The notes under the pieces: model-generated | What the model saw: the letters and a program-made list of their open reading frames with translations, nothing else | What the model was told of the DNA's origin: nothing | Databases searched by the model: none | Program-made: the position numbers and the translations under genes | Assembly (NCBI RefSeq): GCF_025195125.1 | Contig: NZ_JAMGSL010000006.1 | Coordinates: 1-45,788, forward strand | Reading direction: 5' to 3' | DNA length: 45,788 nt | Source of the DNA: Streptomyces sp. Je 1-79 | Lineage (GTDB): Bacteria > Actinomycetota > Actinomycetes > Streptomycetales > Streptomycetaceae | In this document: one piece after another, positions 17,871-25,847 of the stretch | How positions within the stretch are numbered: position 1 is the stretch's first letter | Layout: each line of letters starts with the position of its first letter

Positions 17871-20129
17871 ATGGATTTCGAAGCCCTTCACTCGGCCAAC
17901 TTCAAGCTGCTCGACGATACGGTCACGGACTGGACGAGCATGCTCACCAAACTCGAATCGCTGAAGAAGGACGCTCACGACGGACTCCGCGGGAAGGCCC
18001 TCAAGGCCAACTGGGCGGGTGACAACGCGGTGATCACCCGCGAGTTCGTGGGCAAGACCTCCGGCGAGTTCGGTGACGCGGTCACCCAGGCGACGTCGAT
18101 TCGCAACATCATGCAGGACACCCGGGACGAGCTGAAGAACCAGCAGCGCCTCCTCAAGGACGCCATCGAACGCGGCCGGGGGAAGAACCTCACCGTCACC
18201 GCGAACGGCGGCGGATTCACCGTCCGGGAGAACCCCGACAAGAAGGCCCCCAACGGCCAGAGCGACGTCGACGGCCTACGGAACGAACTCCAGGGCATCC
18301 TCAACACGGCCACCGAGATCGACAGCACCGCCGCCACCTCCCTGAAGGCCCTCGTCGACCTCACCGACCACGGCTTCTCCGACGCGGTGTACAAGGACCG
18401 CGACCAGGCGGCGGCAGCCGTCAAGGAGGCCGAGAAGCTCGCGGCGATCGCGAAGAAGAAGCCCGAGGACCTCACCACGGCGGACTTCGACGCGCTCAAC
18501 TCCGGCCTCGGGAAGTACTCCGGTGACCCGATCTTCGCCGAGCACTTCGCCTCGACGGTCGGCGCCAAGGGGACCCTCGACCTCTGGGCGGGTCTCAACG
18601 ACATGCAGAAGAACCGGGACGTCTTCCCGGACCGTCGCGAGCAGTACGACGACCTCCAGAAGAACCTGAGCCTCACGCTCGCCACGGCGACCCAGGCGGA
18701 CTCCCCCGAGATGTCGCGCTGGAAGTACGACATGGTCAACATGGCCGACCAGCCCCTCCACAAGAACAGCCTCACCCAGGGCGCGCAGGTGATGAGCAAC
18801 CTCATGCGCTGGGGCAACTTCGACGACCAGTTCCTCAAGGACTACGGCGGCAAGCTGATGGAGGTCGAGAAGGGCTCGTCCAGCAACGGCCGTCACACGC
18901 CCATGAACTGGGTGCGCATGGGAATGGATCCGTACCTCAACCGCACGGGCACGGACAGCGGCTCCGACCCGATGATCGGCTTCCTGGCCGCCCTCGGCAA
19001 CAGCCCCGACGCGGCGACGGACTTCTTCAACGACGACTTCCTCACGAAGGACGAGGACCACGACTTCAAGGAGGGGGACAAGAAGAAGGACGTCAGCAAC
19101 TTCGACTACCTCTTCGAAGAGCGTGACTGGCCGCCGGAGATGGACAGCAAGCAGAACAACAGCACCGAGGGCCGCAACAACCTCGCGCTGGCGTTGGAGG
19201 CGGCGACGACCGGGCACCCGGCCGGCGAACTGCCCACCGCGGACACGCCGCCGCACAACAAGGACCAGGCGGCGCTCATGCAGAACATCGTCGCCTCGAT
19301 CTCGGACGATCCGGAGCGGCTGACCAAGCACAGCTACATGTCGGACAGCATCGGCCAGATCGCCTCGGAGTATCTGCCCGACATCAACCGGTCCGTCTCC
19401 GACGACCAGCGCGGCAACACCGACAAGCTCTTCCCGATCGCCGGCACGCCCGCGGCGCTCGAGCACTCGGACGTCACCCGCTTCCTCGTCACCGTGGGGC
19501 AGGACCCGAAGGGCTACGCGGCTGTCGAGATCGGCCAGGGCGCGTACATGGCCAACCTCATGGACTACCACCTGAACCCCGACACCCCCGCCGACATGAA
19601 GTACCCGCAGTCTCCGCAGGAGACGATCGAGGAGATCTCGCGCCGTTCGGCCGAGGTCGGCGGAACGCTTGCGGTCGGCCGCCAGGAGGCCATCGTCGGT
19701 CCGGCCGGCAAGGAGGCCAAGGACTTCGCGGACTCGGTGGCACAGCAGAAGAACACCTGGTCGGGCGCGATCGGCACGGGCATCGGCGTCGGCGTCAGCT
19801 TCATCGCGACCCCCGTCGGCGGGGCGGTCGCGAGCGGCGTCGCCGGTACGGTGAGCAGCGTGGTGCTGGAGCACATCTTCCAGCAGTCCGAGACGGACGT
19901 GCTCAAGGACGCGGGCAAGGACGCCGGAAGGCTCTGGGACGAGAGCAAGGACAAGAACGTCGACATGAGCCAGATCGCGGCCCAGGAGGCGGCGAAGGCG
20001 CACAAGCTCCCGTACGGCGATCAGGTCGCGGACTGGGCCAGGACCGGCACGTCCAACGGCTTCTCCGACGCCTCGGACAATGCCCGTCACATGGCCGACG
20101 ACCTGGAGACGGAGATCCAGCCCGGCTGA
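17871..20129 (+). CDS. Large DUF6571-like putative T7SS effector
   Basis: The 752-aa soluble protein starts at ATG 17871, 7 nt after AGGGGG. The N-terminal 120 residues (MDFEALHSANFKLLDDTV onward) are helical and WXG/LXG-like: a helix, a turn with NWAGDNAV, and a second helix. Residues about 150-600 match my memory of the DUF6571 family from Streptomyces T7SS clusters. Near 632-669 there is a glycine-rich hydrophobic segment (GAIGTGIGVGVSFIATPV, then GGAVASGVAGTVSSVVL) with glycine-zipper spacing like membrane-inserting toxins. The C-terminal 80 residues are helical and polar. No enzyme motif is seen. The neighbours (YxxxD partner, lipoprotein) fit an exported effector, but toxicity is inference. 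Confidence 0.8.
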   Translation: MDFEALHSANFKLLDDTVTDWTSMLTKLESLKKDAHDGLRGKALKANWAGDNAVITREFVGKTSGEFGDAVTQATSIRNIMQDTRDELKNQQRLLKDAIERGRGKNLTVTANGGGFTVRENPDKKAPNGQSDVDGLRNELQGILNTATEIDSTAATSLKALVDLTDHGFSDAVYKDRDQAAAAVKEAEKLAAIAKKKPEDLTTADFDALNSGLGKYSGDPIFAEHFASTVGAKGTLDLWAGLNDMQKNRDVFPDRREQYDDLQKNLSLTLATATQADSPEMSRWKYDMVNMADQPLHKNSLTQGAQVMSNLMRWGNFDDQFLKDYGGKLMEVEKGSSSNGRHTPMNWVRMGMDPYLNRTGTDSGSDPMIGFLAALGNSPDAATDFFNDDFLTKDEDHDFKEGDKKKDVSNFDYLFEERDWPPEMDSKQNNSTEGRNNLALALEAATTGHPAGELPTADTPPHNKDQAALMQNIVASISDDPERLTKHSYMSDSIGQIASEYLPDINRSVSDDQRGNTDKLFPIAGTPAALEHSDVTRFLVTVGQDPKGYAAVEIGQGAYMANLMDYHLNPDTPADMKYPQSPQETIEEISRRSAEVGGTLAVGRQEAIVGPAGKEAKDFADSVAQQKNTWSGAIGTGIGVGVSFIATPVGGAVASGVAGTVSSVVLEHIFQQSETDVLKDAGKDAGRLWDESKDKNVDMSQIAAQEAAKAHKLPYGDQVADWARTGTSNGFSDASDNARHMADDLETEIQPG

Positions 20130-20167
20130 CGGCCATCAGAAGTTCCGGTCGCAGACGTCACGACAAC

Positions 20168-20199
20168 CAGGCTGCGCCCCTCGCTCGGGGCGCAGCCTG
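20168..20199 (+). terminator. Strong hairpin between the DUF6571-like and lipoprotein genes
   Basis: CAGGCTGCGCCCC (20168-20180) pairs perfectly with 20187-20199 across a 6-nt loop: a 13-bp GC-rich stem. It begins 39 nt past the stop of the 752-aa gene and ends 5 nt before GGAGGG, the ribosome-binding site of the next gene. There is no T-tract. It may end most transcripts of the upstream gene and so lower expression of the lipoprotein, or stabilise the upstream mRNA. Confidence 0.65.
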
Positions 20200-20214
20200 C
20201 CCCCGGAGGGCACA

Positions 20215-20781
20215 GTGAATCGCTTCAACAGTCCGACGTACGGCGCCCGGACCTTGGGCCTGACCGCCGCCACTATCGCCGTCGTCCTCACCGGGGCCGG
20301 ATGCGGCGCCGGCGAGGAAACCCGAGGCTTCGAGGTCCCGAAGGCCCTGTGCGGTACCCCCATCGATGCCAAGCTCCTCGAACCGGTACTCCCGAAGAGC
20401 GGGCAGAAGATCTCGGAGGAGCTGTCCGACAAGATCCAGGGCATCCGACGTTGCCGGGTCTCGGTCGACGGCGAACTGGTGCTGTCCGCCAGCACCGAGT
20501 GGTGGGGCAAGGGCACGACAACGGTGAAGGTCGCGTCGTCGCAGATGGGCGTGAGGCTGGACGAGCACGTCAGCGAGGACCGCAGCTACACGTACGCCGA
20601 CATGGGCGGAACGGGCCACGTCACGTGCCCCGACCCCAAAAACGCCAACATGCGTGAGAACGGCGAGCTGTTTACCACCGTCTTCATCACCAAAGAGGGA
20701 ATCCCGGACGAGTCGGCGATGAAGGACCTGGTCCTCGCCTACACCAAGGCGATCGGGGCGTCCGAGGAATGCACTCGTTGA
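20215..20781 (+). CDS. Probable secreted lipoprotein, hypothetical
   Basis: The 188-aa protein starts at GTG 20215 with GGAGGG 4-5 nt upstream. Its N-terminus is a signal peptide with a hydrophobic core (TLGLTAATIAVVLTG) ending at AGCGAG, with Cys30 as a likely lipidation site; the lipobox is not ideal (Gly at -3). The mature part (about 31-188) holds cysteines in ALCGTP, IRRCRV, HVTCPD and SEECTR, likely two disulfides, in a mixed alpha/beta domain. The family is unknown. Its place after the putative effector would suit an envelope immunity or accessory protein, but this is inference. Confidence 0.75.
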   Translation: MNRFNSPTYGARTLGLTAATIAVVLTGAGCGAGEETRGFEVPKALCGTPIDAKLLEPVLPKSGQKISEELSDKIQGIRRCRVSVDGELVLSASTEWWGKGTTTVKVASSQMGVRLDEHVSEDRSYTYADMGGTGHVTCPDPKNANMRENGELFTTVFITKEGIPDESAMKDLVLAYTKAIGASEECTR

Positions 20782-21204
20782 GCATGAGCAGCTCGATGAT
20801 CGTCACACGACGCCGGTACGGCATACGTACTGGACCTCCCTCCGTTCTCCGGACGGAGAGTGATCAGCGCGGAGGCTGCCTGCGCTTCGCCCGGGGAGGA
20901 GTTTGAGGCGGGCTCGCTCGGTGTCGTCGACTCCCCTGGTCTCAGAGCGGCGGTCCTGGTGCAACAGCCTCAGTGTCGTGGTGGACCTGAGACGGCACGG
21001 CGAGGCAGACGACCCCAAGGTCAAGCAACAGCTGGGAGACCTGGCCGGCTCCCGTCCAAGATCCCCGCGGAAGCGCCGCGGGAAGGTACCGCTTCGTCCG
21101 AATGACGTACGACCGATTCCTGCCGTGCCGGCCGGCATCGTCGCTGTGCGAACCCGCACGCGTGAGGGTGCGCCGCCCGGGCCGGCTTCACCCTGGGAAA
21201 CGCG
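20782..21204. other. Non-coding gap with no supported gene
   Basis: About 420 bases between the lipoprotein gene and the esx terminator. Frames on both strands are open for up to 140-200 codons, but none has a good start, Streptomyces-like third-position bias or a recognisable product. A weak 6-bp hairpin (CTCCGT 20840-20845 with ACGGAG 20853-20858) may end the lipoprotein transcript. The segment may be a decayed gene or insertion remnant; no terminal repeats are seen. Confidence 0.5.
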
Positions 21205-21239
21205 ACAGGGTGGGCGCCTCCCGTGCGCGCCCACCCTGT
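21205..21239 (-). terminator. Terminator of the esx operon
   Basis: ACAGGGTGGGCGC (21205-21217) pairs with GCGCCCACCCTGT (21227-21239), a perfect 13-bp stem with a 9-nt loop. It lies 22 nt past the esxA stop on the minus strand and closes the eccB-to-esxA gene series. Confidence 0.8.
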
Positions 21240-21261
21240 TGATTCCGCGGTCTGTCGGCCG

Positions 21262-21561
21262 TCAGAAGTTCGCGGCCGACTTCCGGTCGCCCGCCTGGTA
21301 CGCGGGGCCCGCCATGCGGATCTTGCTCGCGATGTCCTTCAGGGCGGTGTGGATCAGCCGCGACTCCTTGTCCCAGTTCTTGTGGGCGGCGTCGGCCGCG
21401 GTCTTGGCCTCACCCTCGAAGGTCTCGGAAATGGAGCGGATGCGCGTCTGGATCTCCTCCAGAGACCTGTCCAGCTCGGCGGCCTGCTTCTCGATCACCC
21501 CAGCCGCGTCGTCGAGAGACGCGTAGGTGACGACCATCACGCCGTCGTTGTTCTGTGCCAT
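21262..21561 (-). CDS. esxA: WXG100-family Esx protein (FXG variant, YxxxD tail)
   Basis: The 99-aa protein has two helices (about 14-46 and 52-84) with the hairpin turn reading FEG (48-50) where the family has W-x-G. A YxxxD export signal (Y88-QAG-D92) follows helix 2. A tryptophan occurs instead at 63 in helix 2. It is the last gene of the operon, 53 nt after the other Esx gene, with which it should form a heterodimer exported by EccC. The symbol follows the esxBA order I recall for S. coelicolor, where the pair is needed for normal sporulation. By its C-terminal signal it is more like mycobacterial CFP-10 (EsxB), so naming is unsettled. The start is ATG 21561 with GGAGAA upstream. Confidence 0.9.
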   Translation of the reverse strand: MAQNNDGVMVVTYASLDDAAGVIEKQAAELDRSLEEIQTRIRSISETFEGEAKTAADAAHKNWDKESRLIHTALKDIASKIRMAGPAYQAGDRKSAANF

Positions 21562-21614
21562 GAGTTCTCCAAGTGCCTTTGTGTCGACGTTTTACGGTTA
21601 CGCGTTCAGCCTGC

Positions 21615-21977
21615 TCAGAGCTTGGCGATGCCCGAGGTCGAAGCCCTCTCCGCGGCGGCGTCGCCCGAGAAGCCGGCCGTGACGTCGACGCCCTTGAGCG
21701 CCTGCTCGATCTCGGAGTCCACGTTCGCCGCGTTCGTACGGGTCACCTGGATGGCTTCCTGGAAGTTGAGCAGTAGCTTGGCGATGCGCACCATGCCCTG
21801 GTTGATCTCGTTCTGCTTGATGTCGAACGCGCCGGCGCCGACACCCTTCCAGCGGCCCTCGAGGCCGTCGATGACGCCCTGGAGCGTCCTCAGCTGACCC
21901 TTGACGCCCTCGAAGCGGACGGTGAGGTCATCCTGGAAATCCTTGAGACTCTGATCGCCGACCTTCTGGATCGTCAT
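21615..21977 (-). CDS. esxB: WXG100-family Esx protein (canonical WKG)
   Basis: The 120-aa protein has two long helices (about 7-41 and 48-92) joined at WKG (43-45), the canonical WXG turn, and a Gly/Ala/Ser-rich tail with no YxxxD. It starts at ATG 21977, after an AG-rich AGAGAGAG stretch. It lies 110 nt downstream of the mycosin gene, a gap that may hold a separate esx promoter, and directly upstream of the second Esx gene. The two together form the expected substrate heterodimer. The symbol is by operon order, from memory of the Streptomyces literature; motif content alone would make it the EsxA-like partner. Confidence 0.9.
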   Translation of the reverse strand: MTIQKVGDQSLKDFQDDLTVRFEGVKGQLRTLQGVIDGLEGRWKGVGAGAFDIKQNEINQGMVRIAKLLLNFQEAIQVTRTNAANVDSEIEQALKGVDVTAGFSGDAAAERASTSGIAKL

Positions 21978-22086
21978 GTGACGCTCTCTCTCTTCTGGAT
22001 TCTCATTTGTGGCTGCGCCCGCCGTCTCGCGCGGGACGCAGGGTGGTCTTCGATGGTTCTGACCGGACGCCGTCGGACGGACGTCG

Positions 22087-23367
22087 TCAGGCGGTGCGCC
22101 GCCGCCGCACGAGCACGAACGCGACTCCCGCGACGACGACCACGGCCGCGGCGCCGCCGATGATGAGCCCCAACGGGCTGCCGTCATCAGTGCTCTTGCT
22201 GGAGCCTGCCACAACCGCGTCGGCCGACGGATCGGTCTCCGGGGCTTGTGGCGAACCTGATGCAGACGCGGACACGGACGGGGCCGCAGAGGCGTCGCCG
22301 GAGGGGGACGAACCGGACGAGCCCGGCTCGCCGCCGACTTTCTCGTTGGTCAGGGGACTGATGCCGGGGTCGCCCGGCTTGCCGACGCCACGGGTGAGGT
22401 GGGCGTTGGGCCGGACGACGCCGTGACCGAGATACCGGCTCAGGGTGCCGGGCTCCCAGTCGTCGCCCCGTGCTGCGGAGTCGAGCATGACCCGCAGGAC
22501 CTGGTTGCCGGTCCAGTCGGGGTGGGCGGACCAGATGAGGGCGGCGGAGGCGGAGGCGATGGCGGTGGCGTTACTGGTGCCCTCTGTCGCGCAGTAGCTC
22601 TTGAACTTCTCGTCGCACCAACCGGGGATCTCGCTGCCCGGTGCGGCAAGGTCCACATAGTCGCCGTGTTGCGAGTACTTCGCCCACTCGCCGTCCTTTG
22701 TGGTCGCCGCCACCGCGATCGCCTCGGGGTAGCTCGCCGGATACTGCGGCTTGTTGTCCTTGTCACCGCTGTTTCCGGCGCCCGCGAACAGCAGTTTCCC
22801 CTTCTGCTGGGCGTACTTGACCGCCTTCCGGACGTCTGAGCTGTAGTACTCACTGGCGAACGAAATGTTGATGATCTGTGCATCACTGTCCGCCGCAGCT
22901 CTGATCGCCTCCTCCATGTCGAAGGCGTTGACACGCTGATTGTTCTGAAGCTCGGTGTCGCTCACCCGGTAGGGGATCACCTTGGCGTCGGGCGCCAGCC
23001 CCTTGAGGCCGCCACCGGCTCCCGAGCCGACGATGAGCTCGGCCATCGTCGTCCCGTGGCCTCGGTAGTCGTCGGTTTCGTCCCCCTTGGCCTCGGCAAC
23101 GTCCAGGCCCTTCAGGACCTTGCCCTTGAGGGATGCCGTGGACGGATTCACGCCACTGTCGATGACGGCAACCTTGATCCCCGCGCCCGTCGACGTCTTC
23201 CAGGCCTCCTCGGCCTTCATGGCGTCCAGATACCACTGCTTCGAACGGGCGTCGGCAGCAACTGCCGTCGGGGCGACCCCGACGAGACCTGCCGTCAACA
23301 CCGCAGCCGTCACGGTGCTGAGCAGCCCTCGCCGGAGCGTGCGGCCCTGGATCATTCCTGCCGTCAT
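22087..23367 (-). CDS. mycP: Mycosin-like subtilisin protease (MycP), copy near esx
   Basis: A 426-aa membrane-anchored S8 protease of the T7SS. It has an N-terminal signal peptide (hydrophobic to about 38, AVA-A cleavage), catalytic Asp70 (VAVIDSGVN), His104 (YRGHGTT), oxyanion Asn199 (AGAGNSG) and Ser265 (EGTSNAT), so the triad is intact. A Pro/Ser/Gly-rich linker (about 345-395) and a C-terminal helix (about 398-420) ending in RRRRTA anchor it outside the membrane. It lies 25 nt downstream of the 588-aa WXG protein gene. In mycobacteria MycP stabilises the ESX complex and cleaves some substrates. It is one of two mycosins in this locus. Confidence 0.93.
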   Translation of the reverse strand: MTAGMIQGRTLRRGLLSTVTAAVLTAGLVGVAPTAVAADARSKQWYLDAMKAEEAWKTSTGAGIKVAVIDSGVNPSTASLKGKVLKGLDVAEAKGDETDDYRGHGTTMAELIVGSGAGGGLKGLAPDAKVIPYRVSDTELQNNQRVNAFDMEEAIRAAADSDAQIINISFASEYYSSDVRKAVKYAQQKGKLLFAGAGNSGDKDNKPQYPASYPEAIAVAATTKDGEWAKYSQHGDYVDLAAPGSEIPGWCDEKFKSYCATEGTSNATAIASASAALIWSAHPDWTGNQVLRVMLDSAARGDDWEPGTLSRYLGHGVVRPNAHLTRGVGKPGDPGISPLTNEKVGGEPGSSGSSPSGDASAAPSVSASASGSPQAPETDPSADAVVAGSSKSTDDGSPLGLIIGGAAAVVVVAGVAFVLVRRRRTA

Positions 23368-23392
23368 CCTGACTTCCGAACCTTCCCCGTGG

Positions 23393-25159
23393 TTAGTCGA
23401 TCACCGGCGGAACAGCTCCGCGCCGACGGTTCGTCCATGTCTCTTCGTCTTCGGTCAGGTAGTCCGGGCGCGTAGAGCCCTCGCGGTCCTGATCGTCACG
23501 TGCCGGGCGCTGGTTGCCACGCCCGCCCCCGACGGGTGCGCCGGCGCCACGAGGGCTTCCGACGACGCCGTTCGTGCTGGGAGTGCCACGTCCGACGGGG
23601 CGTGCGCCGGTGTTACCGGAGTTGGCACCCACCACGCCGGCCTGGCTGGGTCGCGCCGCGGACGTACGACCCGCGGCCGGGCCATCGCTGCCGACGACCG
23701 TCCCCTTGGGAAGTCGTGATCCGGGGTTTCCGCCCGAGGTGCGCTGCGGTGAACCACCGACGATCGGGTTGGACCGGCCGGTGGTCGGCCCGCCGCTCGT
23801 GCGTCCGGTGACAGGCTGGCCCGTCCCTGTGGGCCTGCCCACAATCGGAGACTGGCGCGTCGCGCCGCCTCCCTGACGCTGCGCCGTGCCGCCGGGCATG
23901 CCCGGTCCGCCCGGACGGCCCACCTGAGGCGTGGTGCGTCCGGCCTGCGTCGACTGAGCAGTGGCCGGCGGCCCTCCTGCCTTGGCCATGGGGCCACCCG
24001 GCCGGCCGACGGCGGGCGAGCTGGTCGGGCCACCAGGCCTACCCACGGCAGGGGAACTCGTCGGCCCACCCGGTCGGCCCACGGCGGTCGGGCCGGTCGT
24101 GGTGCGCGGAACACCGGGCGTGCCCGTGGCCCGAGGGCCGCCGGTGCGCGGAGGAGTGCCGAGCGAGACCGTCGGAGGCAGCAGGGGGCCGGTCGGATTC
24201 TGGGTCACCGGGGGCGCGGTCGGCGGTGTCGTCGGCAGCGTGGTCGGCGGCGCCGGAGTCGTCTTCACGGTGTCGATCTGGACCTTCGTGTCCGGCTCCC
24301 GGATCGCCTCCTCCCTGACGTTCGTGTCGGTCCCAGGCCGAGTGTCGCCCGTCCTCGCCTCACTGGGGCTTGAGGGGTCGCTGGACGCGCGCGACAGGTC
24401 CTCACGCGTCACCGAGGTCTCAGAGCCCGTCCCTCTACCGACGAAGCCCCCCGACGGCAGCGGAACCGCCGCCTTGTACGACTCCGGCGGCTTCGGGATC
24501 TCCTGGCCCTGCAGCGTCGACTGCGAGACCGCGTAGAAGGACGCCAGGCGGTTCATCTGGTTGATGGCCTCCTGCCGGTCCTTCTCGACCTGCAGCGCCT
24601 GCTTGTACTTCGGGTTGTCCTCCGTCTGCTCCGGCAGCGGGAAGTCCTTCGGCTGACGCTGGTCGATGCGCGTGTCCCGTGGGGGCTTCGCGTTCCGGAC
24701 CGACGTCAGGCCCGTGCTCGCCACCGTCATCTGCGTGCCGACCGCGTTCGCGAGCTTGCCGATGCCCCACGCGTAGCTCACGACCTCGGAGCCGTAGCGC
24801 TGGAACTCCGTGGCGGCCTCGCCCTTCCATTCCGTCCTGCTGACGAAGTCGCCCAGGTCCTTGGCCGCGTCGTTGAGGGCGGTCGTCGCCTTCTTCAGCG
24901 CCTTGCCGGCTTCCTCCAGGTCCGCCGGGTTGGCGCTGTCCAGGAAGTCGAGCATCTCGTTGAGCTTGCGGCCGTCGAACGCCGTCTTGCCGAAGACGCT
25001 GCCCGATCCGCCGCCCCCGAAGACGGGGAAGATGTCGTCCAGCCGCTCCACCATGTCGGTGACCGCGTGCTTGGTCTGGATCTGCTCCTGGTCCTCCTGC
25101 TGCGCCTTCTCCTGAGGCGTCAGCTCCGGCTTCGGAGCCGGCTGCTTCTCTTCACTCAT
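23393..25159 (-). CDS. WXG-domain protein with long Pro/Gly/Thr-rich disordered tail
   Basis: The 588-aa protein has a charged N-terminus (1-50), a helical region (about 60-230) whose hairpin turn contains EWKGEAA (a W-x-G), then about 340 residues of low-complexity Pro, Gly, Thr, Arg and Ser with 12-aa repeats of VGRPGGPTSSPA. The C-terminus has a conserved-looking acidic motif DYLTEDEETW (Y567-D571 fits YxxxD) before a short basic end. The architecture resembles mycobacterial PPE/Esp substrates. It starts at ATG 25159, 6 nt after the 148-aa gene, and is followed 25 nt later by mycP. I infer an exported or surface-linked ESX component rather than an enzyme. Confidence 0.85.
   Translation of the reverse strand: MSEEKQPAPKPELTPQEKAQQEDQEQIQTKHAVTDMVERLDDIFPVFGGGGSGSVFGKTAFDGRKLNEMLDFLDSANPADLEEAGKALKKATTALNDAAKDLGDFVSRTEWKGEAATEFQRYGSEVVSYAWGIGKLANAVGTQMTVASTGLTSVRNAKPPRDTRIDQRQPKDFPLPEQTEDNPKYKQALQVEKDRQEAINQMNRLASFYAVSQSTLQGQEIPKPPESYKAAVPLPSGGFVGRGTGSETSVTREDLSRASSDPSSPSEARTGDTRPGTDTNVREEAIREPDTKVQIDTVKTTPAPPTTLPTTPPTAPPVTQNPTGPLLPPTVSLGTPPRTGGPRATGTPGVPRTTTGPTAVGRPGGPTSSPAVGRPGGPTSSPAVGRPGGPMAKAGGPPATAQSTQAGRTTPQVGRPGGPGMPGGTAQRQGGGATRQSPIVGRPTGTGQPVTGRTSGGPTTGRSNPIVGGSPQRTSGGNPGSRLPKGTVVGSDGPAAGRTSAARPSQAGVVGANSGNTGARPVGRGTPSTNGVVGSPRGAGAPVGGGRGNQRPARDDQDREGSTRPDYLTEDEETWTNRRRGAVPPVID
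23991..24085 (-). repeat. 36-bp in-frame repeats in the disordered tail
   Basis: Units 24050-24085 and 24014-24049 encode AVGRPGGPTSSP twice, and a third partial copy (AVGRPGGP) ends at 23991. Codons differ between copies, so selection seems to act on the peptide. Confidence 0.75.
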
Positions 25160-25165
25160 CCGTCA

Positions 25166-25612
25166 TCACCCGATGCCCTTGAAGGTCTTGCCGCCACCGA
25201 CCGGCTTCGCGGGCTGGGCCGGGTCGTTGCTCTTCGCCCGCTTCTCGGCCTCGATCGCCTCGTCGCGCTCCTTGTCCAGGCGCGCCTGGATCTCGTGGAA
25301 GCTCCGGCGCTGCTCCTCTTCGACGTTGTCGTAGCCGACGTCGGCCGCGTGCACGCCGATCGAGAGCAGTTCGATCTGGTCGCTCAGAGACTTCGACAGG
25401 CCGACGAGGGCCCTGTGGACGCGGTCGAACTCCGAGTAGAAGCCTTCTGCCTCCCCGAAGGGGATACCGACACCGAAGGATCCGCGCGTCACCCGCTCCA
25501 TGCCCACCGTGGCGGCTCCGGCGTCTCCGCCCTCCAGCTCCGCGAGAAGGGTGTTGACCCTGTTGCGGAACTTCTTCAGCTCGCCGACTCCGCGCTCGAG
25601 GTTACTTGTCAT
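25166..25612 (-). CDS. Small helical T7SS-linked protein (Esx-like)
   Basis: The 148-aa protein is mostly helical, with no signal peptide or membrane span. A heptad-like helix (about 60-90) and a charged coiled-coil helix (about 98-130, EEEQRRSFHEIQARL) end in a short Pro/Gly tail. YxxxD-type sequences occur at YSEFD (59-63) and YDNVE. ATG 25612 is used; the in-frame upstream start at 25627 lacks a ribosome-binding site. It lies only 6 nt before the 588-aa WXG protein gene, so it is a likely partner or chaperone of that protein. The family was not named with certainty. Confidence 0.8.
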   Translation of the reverse strand: MTSNLERGVGELKKFRNRVNTLLAELEGGDAGAATVGMERVTRGSFGVGIPFGEAEGFYSEFDRVHRALVGLSKSLSDQIELLSIGVHAADVGYDNVEEEQRRSFHEIQARLDKERDEAIEAEKRAKSNDPAQPAKPVGGGKTFKGIG

Positions 25613-25723
25613 CGCAGCCCCCGGCACCCACTACCTCGAGCACAAGCCATTCCTCCCCGTTTGCTACAGCTGTCCTACATTGCGATCGCGGTGAATGATC
25701 CCCCGCCGATTGCATCGCACACC

Positions 25724-25752
25724 ACTCTAATATCTGGGTCCGACAGCCCCAA
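25724..25752 (-). promoter_or_regulatory. Candidate promoter of the WXG/mycosin/esx operon
   Basis: On the minus strand TTGGGG (25752-25747) and TAGAGT (25729-25724) are 17 nt apart. The -10 matches the TAGRRT consensus of HrdB-type promoters; the -35 is weak (3 of 6). The site is in a 235-nt, locally AT-richer gap between mycosin 1 and the 148-aa gene, giving a leader of about 100 nt. No experiment or motif scan backs this. Confidence 0.4.
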
Positions 25753-25847
25753 GTGTCTTGTCCGTCACGAGACTTCAACAGTTCGGTGAGCGGAAGCCAT
25801 GTGCGGCTGCAACCACCACCGTACCCTTTCGATCTTGCAACGCGCTG

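Noticed and set aside
20903..21526. 207-aa plus-strand frame in the gap before esxA
   Set aside because: It runs through the esx terminator and into the antisense of esxA, with no start signal and no recognisable domain.
23991..24085. CRISPR-like spacing of the 36-bp repeats
   Set aside because: Units are contiguous, in-frame and vary in codons; no unique spacers exist and no cas genes are present.
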